Source: Candidatus Hydrogenedentota bacterium
GTDB lineage: Bacteria; Hydrogenedentota; Hydrogenedentia; Hydrogenedentales; SLHB01
Direction of reading: 5' to 3'
DNA: 13,303 nucleotides
Assembly: GCA_007136375.1 (NCBI GenBank)
Contig: SLHB01000422.1
Span: 1 to 13,303 of the forward strand
Part shown: positions 7,328 through 13,163 of the stretch, piece by piece
Position numbering within the stretch: position 1 is the stretch's first letter
Layout: every line of letters begins with the position of its first letter
Notes under the pieces: generated by a model
Seen by the model: only the letters and a program-made list of their open reading frames with translations
The model's database searches: none
Told to the model about the DNA's origin: nothing
Made by a program: the position numbers and the translations under genes

Positions 7328-8095
7328 TCAGTGACAGGCCCTCTCCGCCGCGCGGCTCTCGTACTCATCATGACGGCGAAGCCACTCCATGATGCTGTCT
7401 TCGTTCCGGCCCTTCGGCGTCATATCGAAGTAGATGAAAGCGCCGGCCACCTCCTCATTGCCCCGGGCATACGAGGAATAGGTGTGGAACACGGACCCCT
7501 CCTCGTTCTTGTAGAAGACGCTGAAGCCGGGCGTCTCCATCTGGTCTGTCCCTTCACTCACCGGATGAGAGTCGTAGTTATAGGTCACCTGCCCGCTCGC
7601 CAAGGCCTCCGGCGTAAAAGAGACGTGATAGTCGTAGTTGAAATCGCTGTCATGCGACGAGACCCATTCGGCCTTCCAACCCATCCGCGTGTTGTAGGCC
7701 TCGATCTCCGCAAGGGGCGCGCGGGACACGCGAACGAAAGCCACGTCGTGGTTCTCAAGGTGGACGAGGGCGCCCTCGGCGTGATCCGCCGCGAAGGAAC
7801 AACCGGGGCACCCGGCCTCCCAGCCCGGACCGAGCATGAAATGGTGGACCACGAGCTGGCTCCGGCCCTTGAAGAGGTCGGGCAGCGTCTTTTTGCCGTC
7901 CCGGGTTTCGAAAACGTATTCCTTCTCGACCTTGACCCAAGGCAGGCGGCGCCGTTCCGCCGCGACCATGTCGCGCATCCGCGTGAGCGCCTTCTCATTG
8001 CGGAGATGCTGTTTCCGGGCTTCCAGCCACGCTTCGCGGTTCACGACGGGGTGGGCGCGGAGTTCTTCCGGCGTTGGTGGGATGGCGATAGGCAC
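7328..8095 (-). CDS. DUF899 family thioredoxin-fold protein
   Basis: This is a 255-residue protein when started at GTG 8095. The family's biochemical role is not established; it has a thioredoxin-like fold. Recognisable stretches: HPVVNREAWLEARKQ (15-29), PWVKVEKEYVFET (52-64), LPDLFKGRSQLVVHHFML (71-88), GCPGCSF (95-101), with a CxxC pair at C96/C99, VSRAPLAEIEAY (123-134) and VSSHDSDFNYDYHVSF (145-160). The longest frame begins at ATG 8251, but its first 52 residues are low-complexity and unlike the family. The GTG at 8095 has a near-perfect site AAGGAGGG (8110-8103) 7 nt upstream and gives the usual family length. It is downstream of fba but separated by a terminator, so probably transcribed alone. 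Confidence 0.9.
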   Translation of the reverse strand: MPIAIPPTPEELRAHPVVNREAWLEARKQHLRNEKALTRMRDMVAAERRRLPWVKVEKEYVFETRDGKKTLPDLFKGRSQLVVHHFMLGPGWEAGCPGCSFAADHAEGALVHLENHDVAFVRVSRAPLAEIEAYNTRMGWKAEWVSSHDSDFNYDYHVSFTPEALASGQVTYNYDSHPVSEGTDQMETPGFSVFYKNEEGSVFHTYSSYARGNEEVAGAFIYFDMTPKGRNEDSIMEWLRRHDEYESRAAERACH

Positions 8096-8268
8096 GGGAC
8101 TGCCCTCCTTGCTGCTGGCGCGGCGCGCGGATGCGGCCGCGTTGGTGGATGCCGGGAAGCCAGGCGTCCGCCGCCCGGCCTCGCTACTGCCTATAGTCGC
8201 TCGGTGCCGCTCCCAATCGACAAAGCCCCCACCGTCACTTTCGCCGCGCAATCGCCCGCGGGAAGGAG
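8096..8268 (-). promoter_or_regulatory. Upstream region of the DUF899 gene
   Basis: The only clear signal here is the ribosome binding site AAGGAGGG (8110-8103), which decides the GTG start. A promoter should lie between 8110 and 8268 because the preceding fba gene appears terminated. The best -10-like string is TATAGG with a poorly spaced TTGGGA, which is too weak to call. Confidence 0.4.
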
Positions 8269-8269
8269 C

Positions 8270-8323
8270 AAAAGAAAACAGCGCCGCGGCGCCCCCTGCC
8301 GTGAAAGCGGAAGCGCGCGGCGC
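8270..8323 (-). terminator. Intrinsic terminator of fba
   Basis: On the minus strand, about 30 nt after the fba stop, GCGCCGCG pairs with CGCGGCGC (plus-strand positions 8316-8323 and 8281-8288). The stem is followed directly by TGTTTTCTTTT. An 8-bp G+C stem plus T-rich tract fits a Rho-independent terminator, though the 27-nt loop is long. Confidence 0.65.
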
Positions 8324-8355
8324 CGTTGGTCTGTCTGCTTGGAGCTAAACGCCGG

Positions 8356-9402
8356 TTAGACGGCGGCCTTGGCGTAGTAGGCCTTCATCTCTTCCAACGT
8401 GATGGGCTTGTAATCCTTCGCGTGCCCCGCCGCGCCAAAGGCTTGCAGGCGGAGCCTCACGACTTCTTGCATCGCGTCCCGGGCCGGGCCGAGGTACTTG
8501 CGCGGGTCGAATTCCTTCGGGTTCTCGCTCAGCACCTTCCGGATGGCCGCCGTCATCGCCAGACGGTTGTCCGTATCCACGTTGACCTTCCGGACGCCGT
8601 GGCGGATGCCTTCCTGGATCTGTTCGACGGAGACGCCGTAGGTGTGCTCCATCTTGCCGCCGTATTGGTTGATAATATCGACCAATTCTTTCGGCACGCT
8701 GGAGGATCCGTGCATGACCATGTGACAATCGGGCATGCGCTTGTGGATTTCGTGGATGCGGTCCATGGCCAAAGCCGGCGGCAAGGTTTCGCCGGTCTTC
8801 GGGTCGCGGCGCAGCGACTTGTAGGCGCCATGGCTCGTGCCGATCGCGACCGCCAAGGCGTCGACGCCCGTTTCAGCTACGAAATCGCCGGCCTCGTCGG
8901 GGTTCGTCAAGTGGTCGGTGTCGTCCACGGACAAGCCTGCTCCGTGGCCGTCCTCGATGCCCCCGAGCGCGCCGAGTTCGCCCTCCACGGTGACGCCGTG
9001 GGCGTGGGCCATCTCGACGACCTCGCGGGTGACCTTGACGTTGTAGTCGTAGTCCGCGATGGTCTTGCCGTCTTCCTTGAGGGAGCCGTCCATCATGACC
9101 GAGGTGAACCCAAGGTCGATGGCCTGCTTACAGGTCTTGGGACTGTTGCCGTGGTCCAGGTGCATCGCCACGGGGATGTCGGGGTGCAGCTCCACGGCCG
9201 CCAACATAAGGTGGCGCAGATAGTCCAACTGGGAGTACTGCAGCGCGCCCCGGCTCGCCTGAATGATGACGGGGCTCTGCGCTTCCTCCGCGCCGGCCAT
9301 GATGGCCTGAATCTGCTCCATGTTGTTGACGTTAAAAGCGGGCACGCCGTAGCCGCCCTTCGCGGCTTCGTCAAGGATCTGGCGCATGGGTACGAGTGGC
9401 AT
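8356..9402 (-). CDS. fba: Fructose-bisphosphate aldolase, class II
   Basis: This 348-residue zinc aldolase cleaves fructose 1,6-bisphosphate to dihydroxyacetone phosphate and glyceraldehyde 3-phosphate in glycolysis and the reverse in gluconeogenesis. Family signatures: YGVPAFNVNN (18-27), HLDHG (81-85) with catalytic D83 and zinc ligand H84, VEGELGALGG (139-148), AIGTSHGAYK (186-195) with H191, MHGSSSVPKE (230-239) with H231, and VNVDTDNR (273-280). The motif spacing resembles the long class II forms of the CbbA/IIB type. The ATG at 9402 has AAGGAG (9416-9411) 8 nt upstream. It reads in the same direction as pilZ, 177 nt away, but a terminator and promoter-like elements between them suggest its own transcript. 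Glyceraldehyde phosphate from the pentose pathway links it functionally to the ara operon only indirectly. Confidence 0.96.
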   Translation of the reverse strand: MPLVPMRQILDEAAKGGYGVPAFNVNNMEQIQAIMAGAEEAQSPVIIQASRGALQYSQLDYLRHLMLAAVELHPDIPVAMHLDHGNSPKTCKQAIDLGFTSVMMDGSLKEDGKTIADYDYNVKVTREVVEMAHAHGVTVEGELGALGGIEDGHGAGLSVDDTDHLTNPDEAGDFVAETGVDALAVAIGTSHGAYKSLRRDPKTGETLPPALAMDRIHEIHKRMPDCHMVMHGSSSVPKELVDIINQYGGKMEHTYGVSVEQIQEGIRHGVRKVNVDTDNRLAMTAAIRKVLSENPKEFDPRKYLGPARDAMQEVVRLRLQAFGAAGHAKDYKPITLEEMKAYYAKAAV

Positions 9403-9434
9403 GGTATGGTCTCCTTATATTGCTAAAGGGGGGA

Positions 9435-9479
9435 AGTATACGTGCGGCTCCGGCTGGACGTACAGCTATGGCGCCGGAG
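9435..9479 (-). promoter_or_regulatory. Putative fba promoter -10 box with adjacent inverted repeat
   Basis: TATACT (9440-9435, minus strand) matches the -10 consensus at 5 of 6 and would give a leader of about 26 nt. No good -35 hexamer is seen at 17-18 bp. Just upstream, CTCCGGC (9448-9454) and GCCGGAG (9473-9479) form a perfect 7-bp inverted repeat with an 18-bp spacer covering the -35 region. This could be an operator for a dimeric regulator, which would also explain a weak -35. The call rests only on position and symmetry. Confidence 0.35.
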
Positions 9480-9550
9480 TTGGAATTCACGCGCAAATCG
9501 TGGGCAGTGTACCACGTTTAGGGGGCCGGGTAAAGCGCAAAACGCCCGCC

Positions 9551-9575
9551 AAAACTCCGGGCCCCGGCCGCGGAG
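9551..9575 (-). terminator. Intrinsic terminator of pilZ
   Basis: Five nt after the pilZ stop, CTCCG and CGGAG (plus positions 9571-9575 and 9555-9559) enclose a G+C-rich 11-nt loop and are followed on the minus strand by TTTT (9554-9551). The stem is short but the T-run follows immediately. Confidence 0.6.
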
Positions 9576-9579
9576 GGAA

Positions 9580-9951
9580 TCATGGATTGGGCGACGCGCT
9601 CTGGGCAAGGTCGTTCGTCACGAATTCCTCAATAGCCTTGCGGCCGTCCTCGCTTACATCAGTGTAGAGGATGGCGACCTTGAACGTTTCCCCGCTCTGG
9701 TCCTCCGGGTCGCAGCGGACCACGATGCCCTCGCACTCCACCCGCTGGTTCACCGGTTTCGGCAAATCCAAGGCGATGCTCATCTTGGTCATGAGCGGGA
9801 TGGGCTGGGCCGTGTGACACAGCACGCCGCTCGCGCTGATGTTGTCCACATGATTAAGCCCCCCGAGCTCGCCGCGGCCCTCCACCGTGGAGAAACCGCC
9901 ACGGCTCCTGGGGTGCCGCCGCCGCTCATCGGCGCGCCGTTTTGATGTCAT
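9580..9951 (-). CDS. PilZ domain protein
   Basis: This is a 123-residue single-domain protein. It begins KRRADERRRHPRSRGG (residues 4-19), giving the PilZ arginine motif, and NISASG (about 37-42) gives the (D/N)xSxxG motif; together these bind cyclic di-GMP in known PilZ proteins. A beta-rich remainder includes VECEGIVVRCDPE and TFKVAILYTDV. It probably acts as a small cytoplasmic c-di-GMP receptor; the partner is not identifiable. The ATG at 9951 is preferred over 10092 because GAGG (9964-9961) lies 9 nt upstream and the longer frame would run into repeat copy B. It has a predicted promoter and terminator of its own. Confidence 0.85.
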   Translation of the reverse strand: MTSKRRADERRRHPRSRGGFSTVEGRGELGGLNHVDNISASGVLCHTAQPIPLMTKMSIALDLPKPVNQRVECEGIVVRCDPEDQSGETFKVAILYTDVSEDGRKAIEEFVTNDLAQSASPNP

Positions 9952-10018
9952 AGCCCAAATCCTCAATTGCGGAGACGGCTTCGCCGGCCCCCGTTGACTG
10001 GCCCACTCGCTGGACCGT

Positions 10019-10048
10019 AGGATACCTGGAGTAAACGGGCGTTGTAAA
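10019..10048 (-). promoter_or_regulatory. Sigma70-like promoter of pilZ
   Basis: On the minus strand TTTACA (10048-10043, 5 of 6) and TATCCT (10024-10019, 4 of 6) are 18 bp apart. Transcription would start near 10012, about 60 nt before the pilZ ATG at 9951. The -35 box is 17 bp from the end of repeat copy B, mirroring the arrangement at the ara promoter. Confidence 0.45.
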
Positions 10049-10065
10049 GGATTTACGTGGCTCCA

Positions 10066-10222
10066 AATCGCCGGATAAGCTTGGCTGGGCATCGCTGTCC
10101 AGTCTCATATTCGCGCCGAGGAAGAGACAGTGGCCTTCACCCATCGGGTGAAAGGACATGGTCCGCATCTTTCCGGCACACAAGGGCCGCCGCTCCGCCA
10201 ACGGCGTTCTTATCCGGCGGTT
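10066..10222 (+). repeat. 157-bp dispersed repeat, copy B, with terminal inverted repeats
   Basis: This copy is inverted relative to the one at 93-249 and has exactly the same length, with no gaps in the alignment. Its ends are AATCGCCGGATAAG (10066-10079) and CTTATCCGGCGGTT (10209-10222), complementary at 13 of 14 positions. The TTCACCC-ATC-GGGTGAA palindrome is kept, as is a stem CTGGGCA-TCGC-TGTCCAG with a wholly different loop from copy A. It occupies most of the region between the divergent pilZ and SUI1 genes, ending 34 nt before the SUI1 start. Any SUI1 promoter must therefore be within or beyond it. Confidence 0.85.
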
Positions 10223-10256
10223 GAGGGCGGCGCTTCCGCCGTCAGAAGGGGCAAGG

Positions 10257-10640
10257 ATGCCAAAGAAGCGCGTCGATGTGAACAGCCAGCCCGAAGGCCT
10301 CACCGGCAATCCCTTCGCGGATCTCGCTGGACAGTTGCCAGCGGACCTGCCCCAGGGAACCGCTCCGGAAACGCCGGAACACGCGGACGCCGGCGCAAGC
10401 GAAACCGACAGCGCCCCCTTCGAGGTCGCCAAGACGCGGAAGGGCGGATGGCCCGTCGCCCTGGAGAAGCGGGGCAAGGGCAAGGTTGTGACCGTGGTGC
10501 GGAACGTGTCCAGCGGCGGCGGCGCCCTATTGGCGCTGCTCAAGAAGCGTTGCGGCGCCGGCGGAACCCTCCGCGAAGACGGCGTCGAAATCCAAGGCGA
10601 CCACCGGAAGACCGTGGAAGACGTGCTCTCCTCCCGCTGA
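10257..10640 (+). CDS. SUI1/YciH-family translation initiation factor homologue
   Basis: This 127-residue protein has a C-terminal SUI1 (eIF1-like) domain at about 64-126. GKGKVVTVVRNVS, LLKKRCGAGG and EDGVEIQGDHR correspond to E. coli YciH sequences around KKKCGCGG and IEIQGDKR. Bacterial homologues are thought to affect fidelity of start selection on the ribosome; the role here is inferred. Residues 10-60 are a Pro/Ala/Glu-rich linker, longer than in YciH (about 108 residues in total). The ATG at 10257 (MPKKRVDV) has AAGGGG (10246-10251) upstream. The longer frame from 10158 begins inside repeat copy B and is rejected. A small GGCGG-CGCTT-CCGCC hairpin (10226-10240) lies just before the ribosome binding site. 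Confidence 0.9.
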   Translation: MPKKRVDVNSQPEGLTGNPFADLAGQLPADLPQGTAPETPEHADAGASETDSAPFEVAKTRKGGWPVALEKRGKGKVVTVVRNVSSGGGALLALLKKRCGAGGTLREDGVEIQGDHRKTVEDVLSSR

Positions 10641-10671
10641 CAGCGGCGCGGTAAGGGGACCCCGCGGCCCG

Positions 10672-10742
10672 CTCCGGCGCCCCGCCCAGCGCTGCTGTGA
10701 AAACCATCTTCACAATACAGACGCGTTGACGGAGCGCCGGAG
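10672..10742. terminator. Nested inverted repeats between convergent SUI1 and metalloprotease genes
   Basis: CTCCGGCGC (10672-10680) is the exact complement of GCGCCGGAG (10734-10742). The 53-nt interior holds a second perfect hairpin, TGTGAA-AACCATC-TTCACA (10696-10714). The structure lies 31 nt after the SUI1 stop and 12 nt before the protease stop on the other strand, which suits a bidirectional terminator. There is no long T-tract on either side. Confidence 0.45.
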
Positions 10743-10754
10743 GGCGCCTACAGG

Positions 10755-12815
10755 TTACTTGTTGCGTCCGTTCCCCACCCCAGGCCGGGGACGGACATCG
10801 TCTCCGTCATCTCCGTCATCTCCGTCGTCTTCATCGCTATTGTCCTTGTTGTTGCCCCCTCCGTTTCCGCCCCCGCCGCCTCGGCCGGAGTTGCTCTTAA
10901 CGCTCACCAGGACATCAACGACGTTACTCGGGATTGATGTGTGACCGGATACGCTGACTGCGGTTACGTAATAAGCGAACACGGTGTCAACGTTGACATC
11001 CGTCGCGCTGTCCATAAAGGACAGATTGCTAGTGTGGCCAATCTTCTGAAAACCCGTGTCCGAATCGCGCCATACTTCATACGAATCCGCCACCATGTTT
11101 CCGTCGAGAGCCAGCCCCCATGATAGCCTCACGTTGTTCTGGTTGTCCTGATAGCCTTCGAGGTCAACCACAGGATCGGGCGGGGAGGCGTCAAGCACAT
11201 ATTGGGCCGTCTTACTCACAGCGGGATGTCCACCGCCGAAACTGGCCGCCGTCACCTGCACGCCGTAAACGCCATCCACGGACTCCGAGGGCGGCGTCGC
11301 CATCAGCTCCGCCGTCCCCTGTTGTCCAGGCGCCAGCGTTAGACTGGACACGCTCCACGCGCCCACCCAACCTGTTGGAAGCGCGGCGCTCAGCTCGAAG
11401 GTGGCGGGATCTTGCGACGGATCGTCGTTGTTCTCAAGCGTCACGGCGTAGGCGGCCGTTGTCGCGGCCTGCTTGATGTGCGTGTCCGGGGATAGGCTGA
11501 GCGTGGGCGGCTGAGGCGAAGCGCCAAAGCTTACGGCTACCGCCGCGTAGCCGCCGGAAAGGCTGGCGTTGTGGCTCAATTGGTCCACCGTGACGCCGTT
11601 AACGGGGTCCTCGAAACGCCCCCCGTCCGGCAATACCGCCAGCAGATGAGTGCGCACCGCGCCGCTCCCGCGGTAGCGGTGGACGCTAAGGCGATTGGTG
11701 TATTCAGTCCGTAGCGCGCTGCTGTATCCAACCCGCATGCGGTACGAAAGATAGTAGTACTCGTTGGTGTCCGGCTTATAGATCTTGATTATCTGGGGAT
11801 AGTTCACCTCCCAGGGGTGCAGGTCCAACGGCGCAAGGTAGTACACGCCTCCGGCGGTGACGGTTTGCACCTGCTCCGGGTGTTCGGCAAACCAACCCAT
11901 TTGATCCTTGTGGGGCGCGTTGAAGTGACGCCATCCCACATTGGAATAGCCCATGACGCAGGAGTTGTCGCCGTATTCCGAATTGACGTTCCCGTCGTTG
12001 TTGGTGTCTGTGGAGGCGTGCCGCATGCCCAAGTTGTGGGCGAGTTCGTGGGCGTAGAGGTCATCGACGGCGCACCGGGCAATCCATGATCGGCACTGCG
12101 AGCCGCAACCCACGTTAGCCACGCCCCACCAACTACAACTCGTGTTGCTGGGCAAGACGAACATCAAGTGCCTGAACGCGCTGAGATCAACCCCGTCCAT
12201 CTCCGCGAGGGCCTCGGCCTCAAAGGCCCAAGCATAGTAGTCGCACGCGTCGCTCGTCACCGCGCTCACCGTGTAAGGGCCAAACACGTCGACGGAGCCG
12301 TTGTCATTGGCGTCCATCTGGAGCCCGAATTCTCCGTGGGACGACTCCACATAGTAATCGGACACGTTGGCTTGGCCAACGAGCGGAAACATCCGTTGCG
12401 CAATGTCGCCGGGGCTGCATGACACCGCGCTGTCCAGAAAGTCCACGATGATGACGGCCACGGACGCCTCGTACCTCGCCTCCGGCGCCGCCGAAAGGAC
12501 TTCATAGCCGGCGTCTAGACCGTCGCCGGACGCCTCGTCGATGACGAACCGGCCCCCGGCCATGTGTCCCCTGGCGCGGACCACGGCGCCCGTCGTCAGC
12601 CGGTGGTCGGGCCGCCCGCGAAACTCGGCCCGGTACGCCCGGTTGCTCTGTTGATCGACGATCCAGTGGCTTGTCTCCGATTCGCCGGTTTCAAAGTCGT
12701 CCATTGTGATGGTTTCGAACACGCCGGTTATCTCTAGGCTGCCGGCCTGAGCCAGTCCAGCAATGGACACCCCAAGGCAGACCAGTAAGGCGGCCAGTGC
12801 AAGCTTTCTTCCCAT
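10755..12815 (-). CDS. Secreted gametolysin-type (M11-like) metalloprotease
   Basis: This 686-residue secreted zinc endopeptidase starts at ATG 12815. The signal peptide is MGRKLALAALLVCLGVSIAGLAQAG (1-25). The catalytic domain (about 115-430) has the metzincin zinc motif HELAHNLGMRH (256-266; H256, E257, H260, H266) and a Met-turn CVMGY (286-290), with the M11-style EYGDNSCVMGY context. An Asp/Asn-rich stretch DTNNDGNVNSEYGD (270-283) may bind calcium. Next come a beta-sandwich domain of the NEW3/CARDB kind (about 436-542) and a fibronectin type III domain (about 546-637). The tail is low-complexity: a Gly-rich run, then EDDGDDGDDGDD, ending GNGRNK with no membrane anchor or sorting signal. 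GGAGG (12830-12826) supports this start; the frame opens upstream at 12881 but would add 22 charged residues before the signal peptide. Substrates are unknown. Confidence 0.9.
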   Translation of the reverse strand: MGRKLALAALLVCLGVSIAGLAQAGSLEITGVFETITMDDFETGESETSHWIVDQQSNRAYRAEFRGRPDHRLTTGAVVRARGHMAGGRFVIDEASGDGLDAGYEVLSAAPEARYEASVAVIIVDFLDSAVSCSPGDIAQRMFPLVGQANVSDYYVESSHGEFGLQMDANDNGSVDVFGPYTVSAVTSDACDYYAWAFEAEALAEMDGVDLSAFRHLMFVLPSNTSCSWWGVANVGCGSQCRSWIARCAVDDLYAHELAHNLGMRHASTDTNNDGNVNSEYGDNSCVMGYSNVGWRHFNAPHKDQMGWFAEHPEQVQTVTAGGVYYLAPLDLHPWEVNYPQIIKIYKPDTNEYYYLSYRMRVGYSSALRTEYTNRLSVHRYRGSGAVRTHLLAVLPDGGRFEDPVNGVTVDQLSHNASLSGGYAAVAVSFGASPQPPTLSLSPDTHIKQAATTAAYAVTLENNDDPSQDPATFELSAALPTGWVGAWSVSSLTLAPGQQGTAELMATPPSESVDGVYGVQVTAASFGGGHPAVSKTAQYVLDASPPDPVVDLEGYQDNQNNVRLSWGLALDGNMVADSYEVWRDSDTGFQKIGHTSNLSFMDSATDVNVDTVFAYYVTAVSVSGHTSIPSNVVDVLVSVKSNSGRGGGGGNGGGNNKDNSDEDDGDDGDDGDDVRPRPGVGNGRNK
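10802..10828. repeat. 9-bp tandem repeat inside the protease tail
   Basis: CTCCGTCAT occurs twice in tandem and a third time as CTCCGTCGT. On the coding (minus) strand the units encode the acidic Asp-Asp-Gly repeats of the protease C-terminus. The unit length is a multiple of three, so gain or loss of units would keep the frame. Confidence 0.8.
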
Positions 12816-13035
12816 GACAGTAGAGCCTCCACTCAATGATGGGCCGTATCGCCGCCTCCAAAGAATGAAGGCGCGGGACACGGCGGACTTCGGAAAGGTC
12901 AGAGAGTGAAAGCATGAAAGGCGCCAAGAGAGAGAAGAGCGGAGAGTCGAGCCGCTAAGCCCTTGCGGAAACTGGGCTTATGAGCAATCACGGCATGCCG
13001 CGCGCCAAGGACGGCGGCCCAGCCCGGCGCGCGCA
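12816..13035 (-). promoter_or_regulatory. Long leader region of the metalloprotease gene
   Basis: About 215 nt would be transcribed before the protease start. On the minus strand it can form TAAGCCC-N11-GGGCTTA (12980-12956), followed by a weaker GCGG/CCGC stem and a CU-rich stretch (about 12921-12950). GGCTGGGCCGCC at 13023-13012 repeats one arm of the upstream gene's terminator. I recognise no known riboswitch class. No coding region is supported. Confidence 0.4.
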
Positions 13036-13064
13036 ATTATGGCGTAGTGACACATTTTCGGCAA
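13036..13064 (-). promoter_or_regulatory. Sigma70-like promoter of the metalloprotease gene
   Basis: On the minus strand TTGCCG (13064-13059, 4 of 6) is 17 bp from CATAAT (13041-13036, 5 of 6). Transcription would start near 13029, downstream of the terminator of the preceding gene, so the protease would have its own transcript. Confidence 0.5.
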
Positions 13065-13106
13065 CATGACGAAATCAGAGCAGGAAACAAGGTAAGCAAA
13101 ACGAAC

Positions 13107-13142
13107 GGCGGCCCAGCCCTCCAGGAAGGAGGCTGGGCCGCC
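13107..13142 (-). terminator. Intrinsic terminator of the gene at the right edge
   Basis: A perfect 12-bp stem GGCGGCCCAGCC (13107-13118) and its complement (13131-13142) enclose a 12-nt loop in which TCC and GGA can extend the pairing. It lies 21 nt after the minus-strand stop at 13164 and is followed on that strand by GTTCGTTTTGC. Confidence 0.8.
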
Positions 13143-13163
13143 AGGTTTCGCCGCGTGTTGAGA

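Noticed and set aside
5623..7371. A 582-codon open frame on the minus strand opposite araD and galM.
   Set aside because: It is antisense to two genes with intact catalytic motifs, has a composition typical of complement-strand reading in G+C-rich coding DNA, and resembles no family.
7331..8359. A 342-codon plus-strand frame opposite the DUF899 gene.
   Set aside because: The DUF899 protein on the other strand has clear family motifs and a strong ribosome binding site. The plus frame has neither.
8326..9426. A 366-codon plus-strand frame opposite fba.
   Set aside because: It mirrors the fba gene in the complementary phase; no domain or ribosome binding site supports it.
9952..10092. N-terminal extension of the PilZ protein to the ATG at 10092.
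   Set aside because: It would start in repeat copy B and read through the predicted promoter. ATG 9951 has GAGG upstream and leads directly into the PilZ arginine motif.
10158..10256. N-terminal extension of the SUI1 protein from the ATG at 10158.
   Set aside because: It begins inside repeat copy B and adds 33 residues unrelated to the family. ATG 10257 has AAGGGG upstream and a typical MPKKR start.
10802..10828. Possible CRISPR-like or origin iteron array because of short tandem repeats.
   Set aside because: The three 9-bp units are adjacent, lack spacers, and lie in frame inside the protease gene as Asp/Gly codons.
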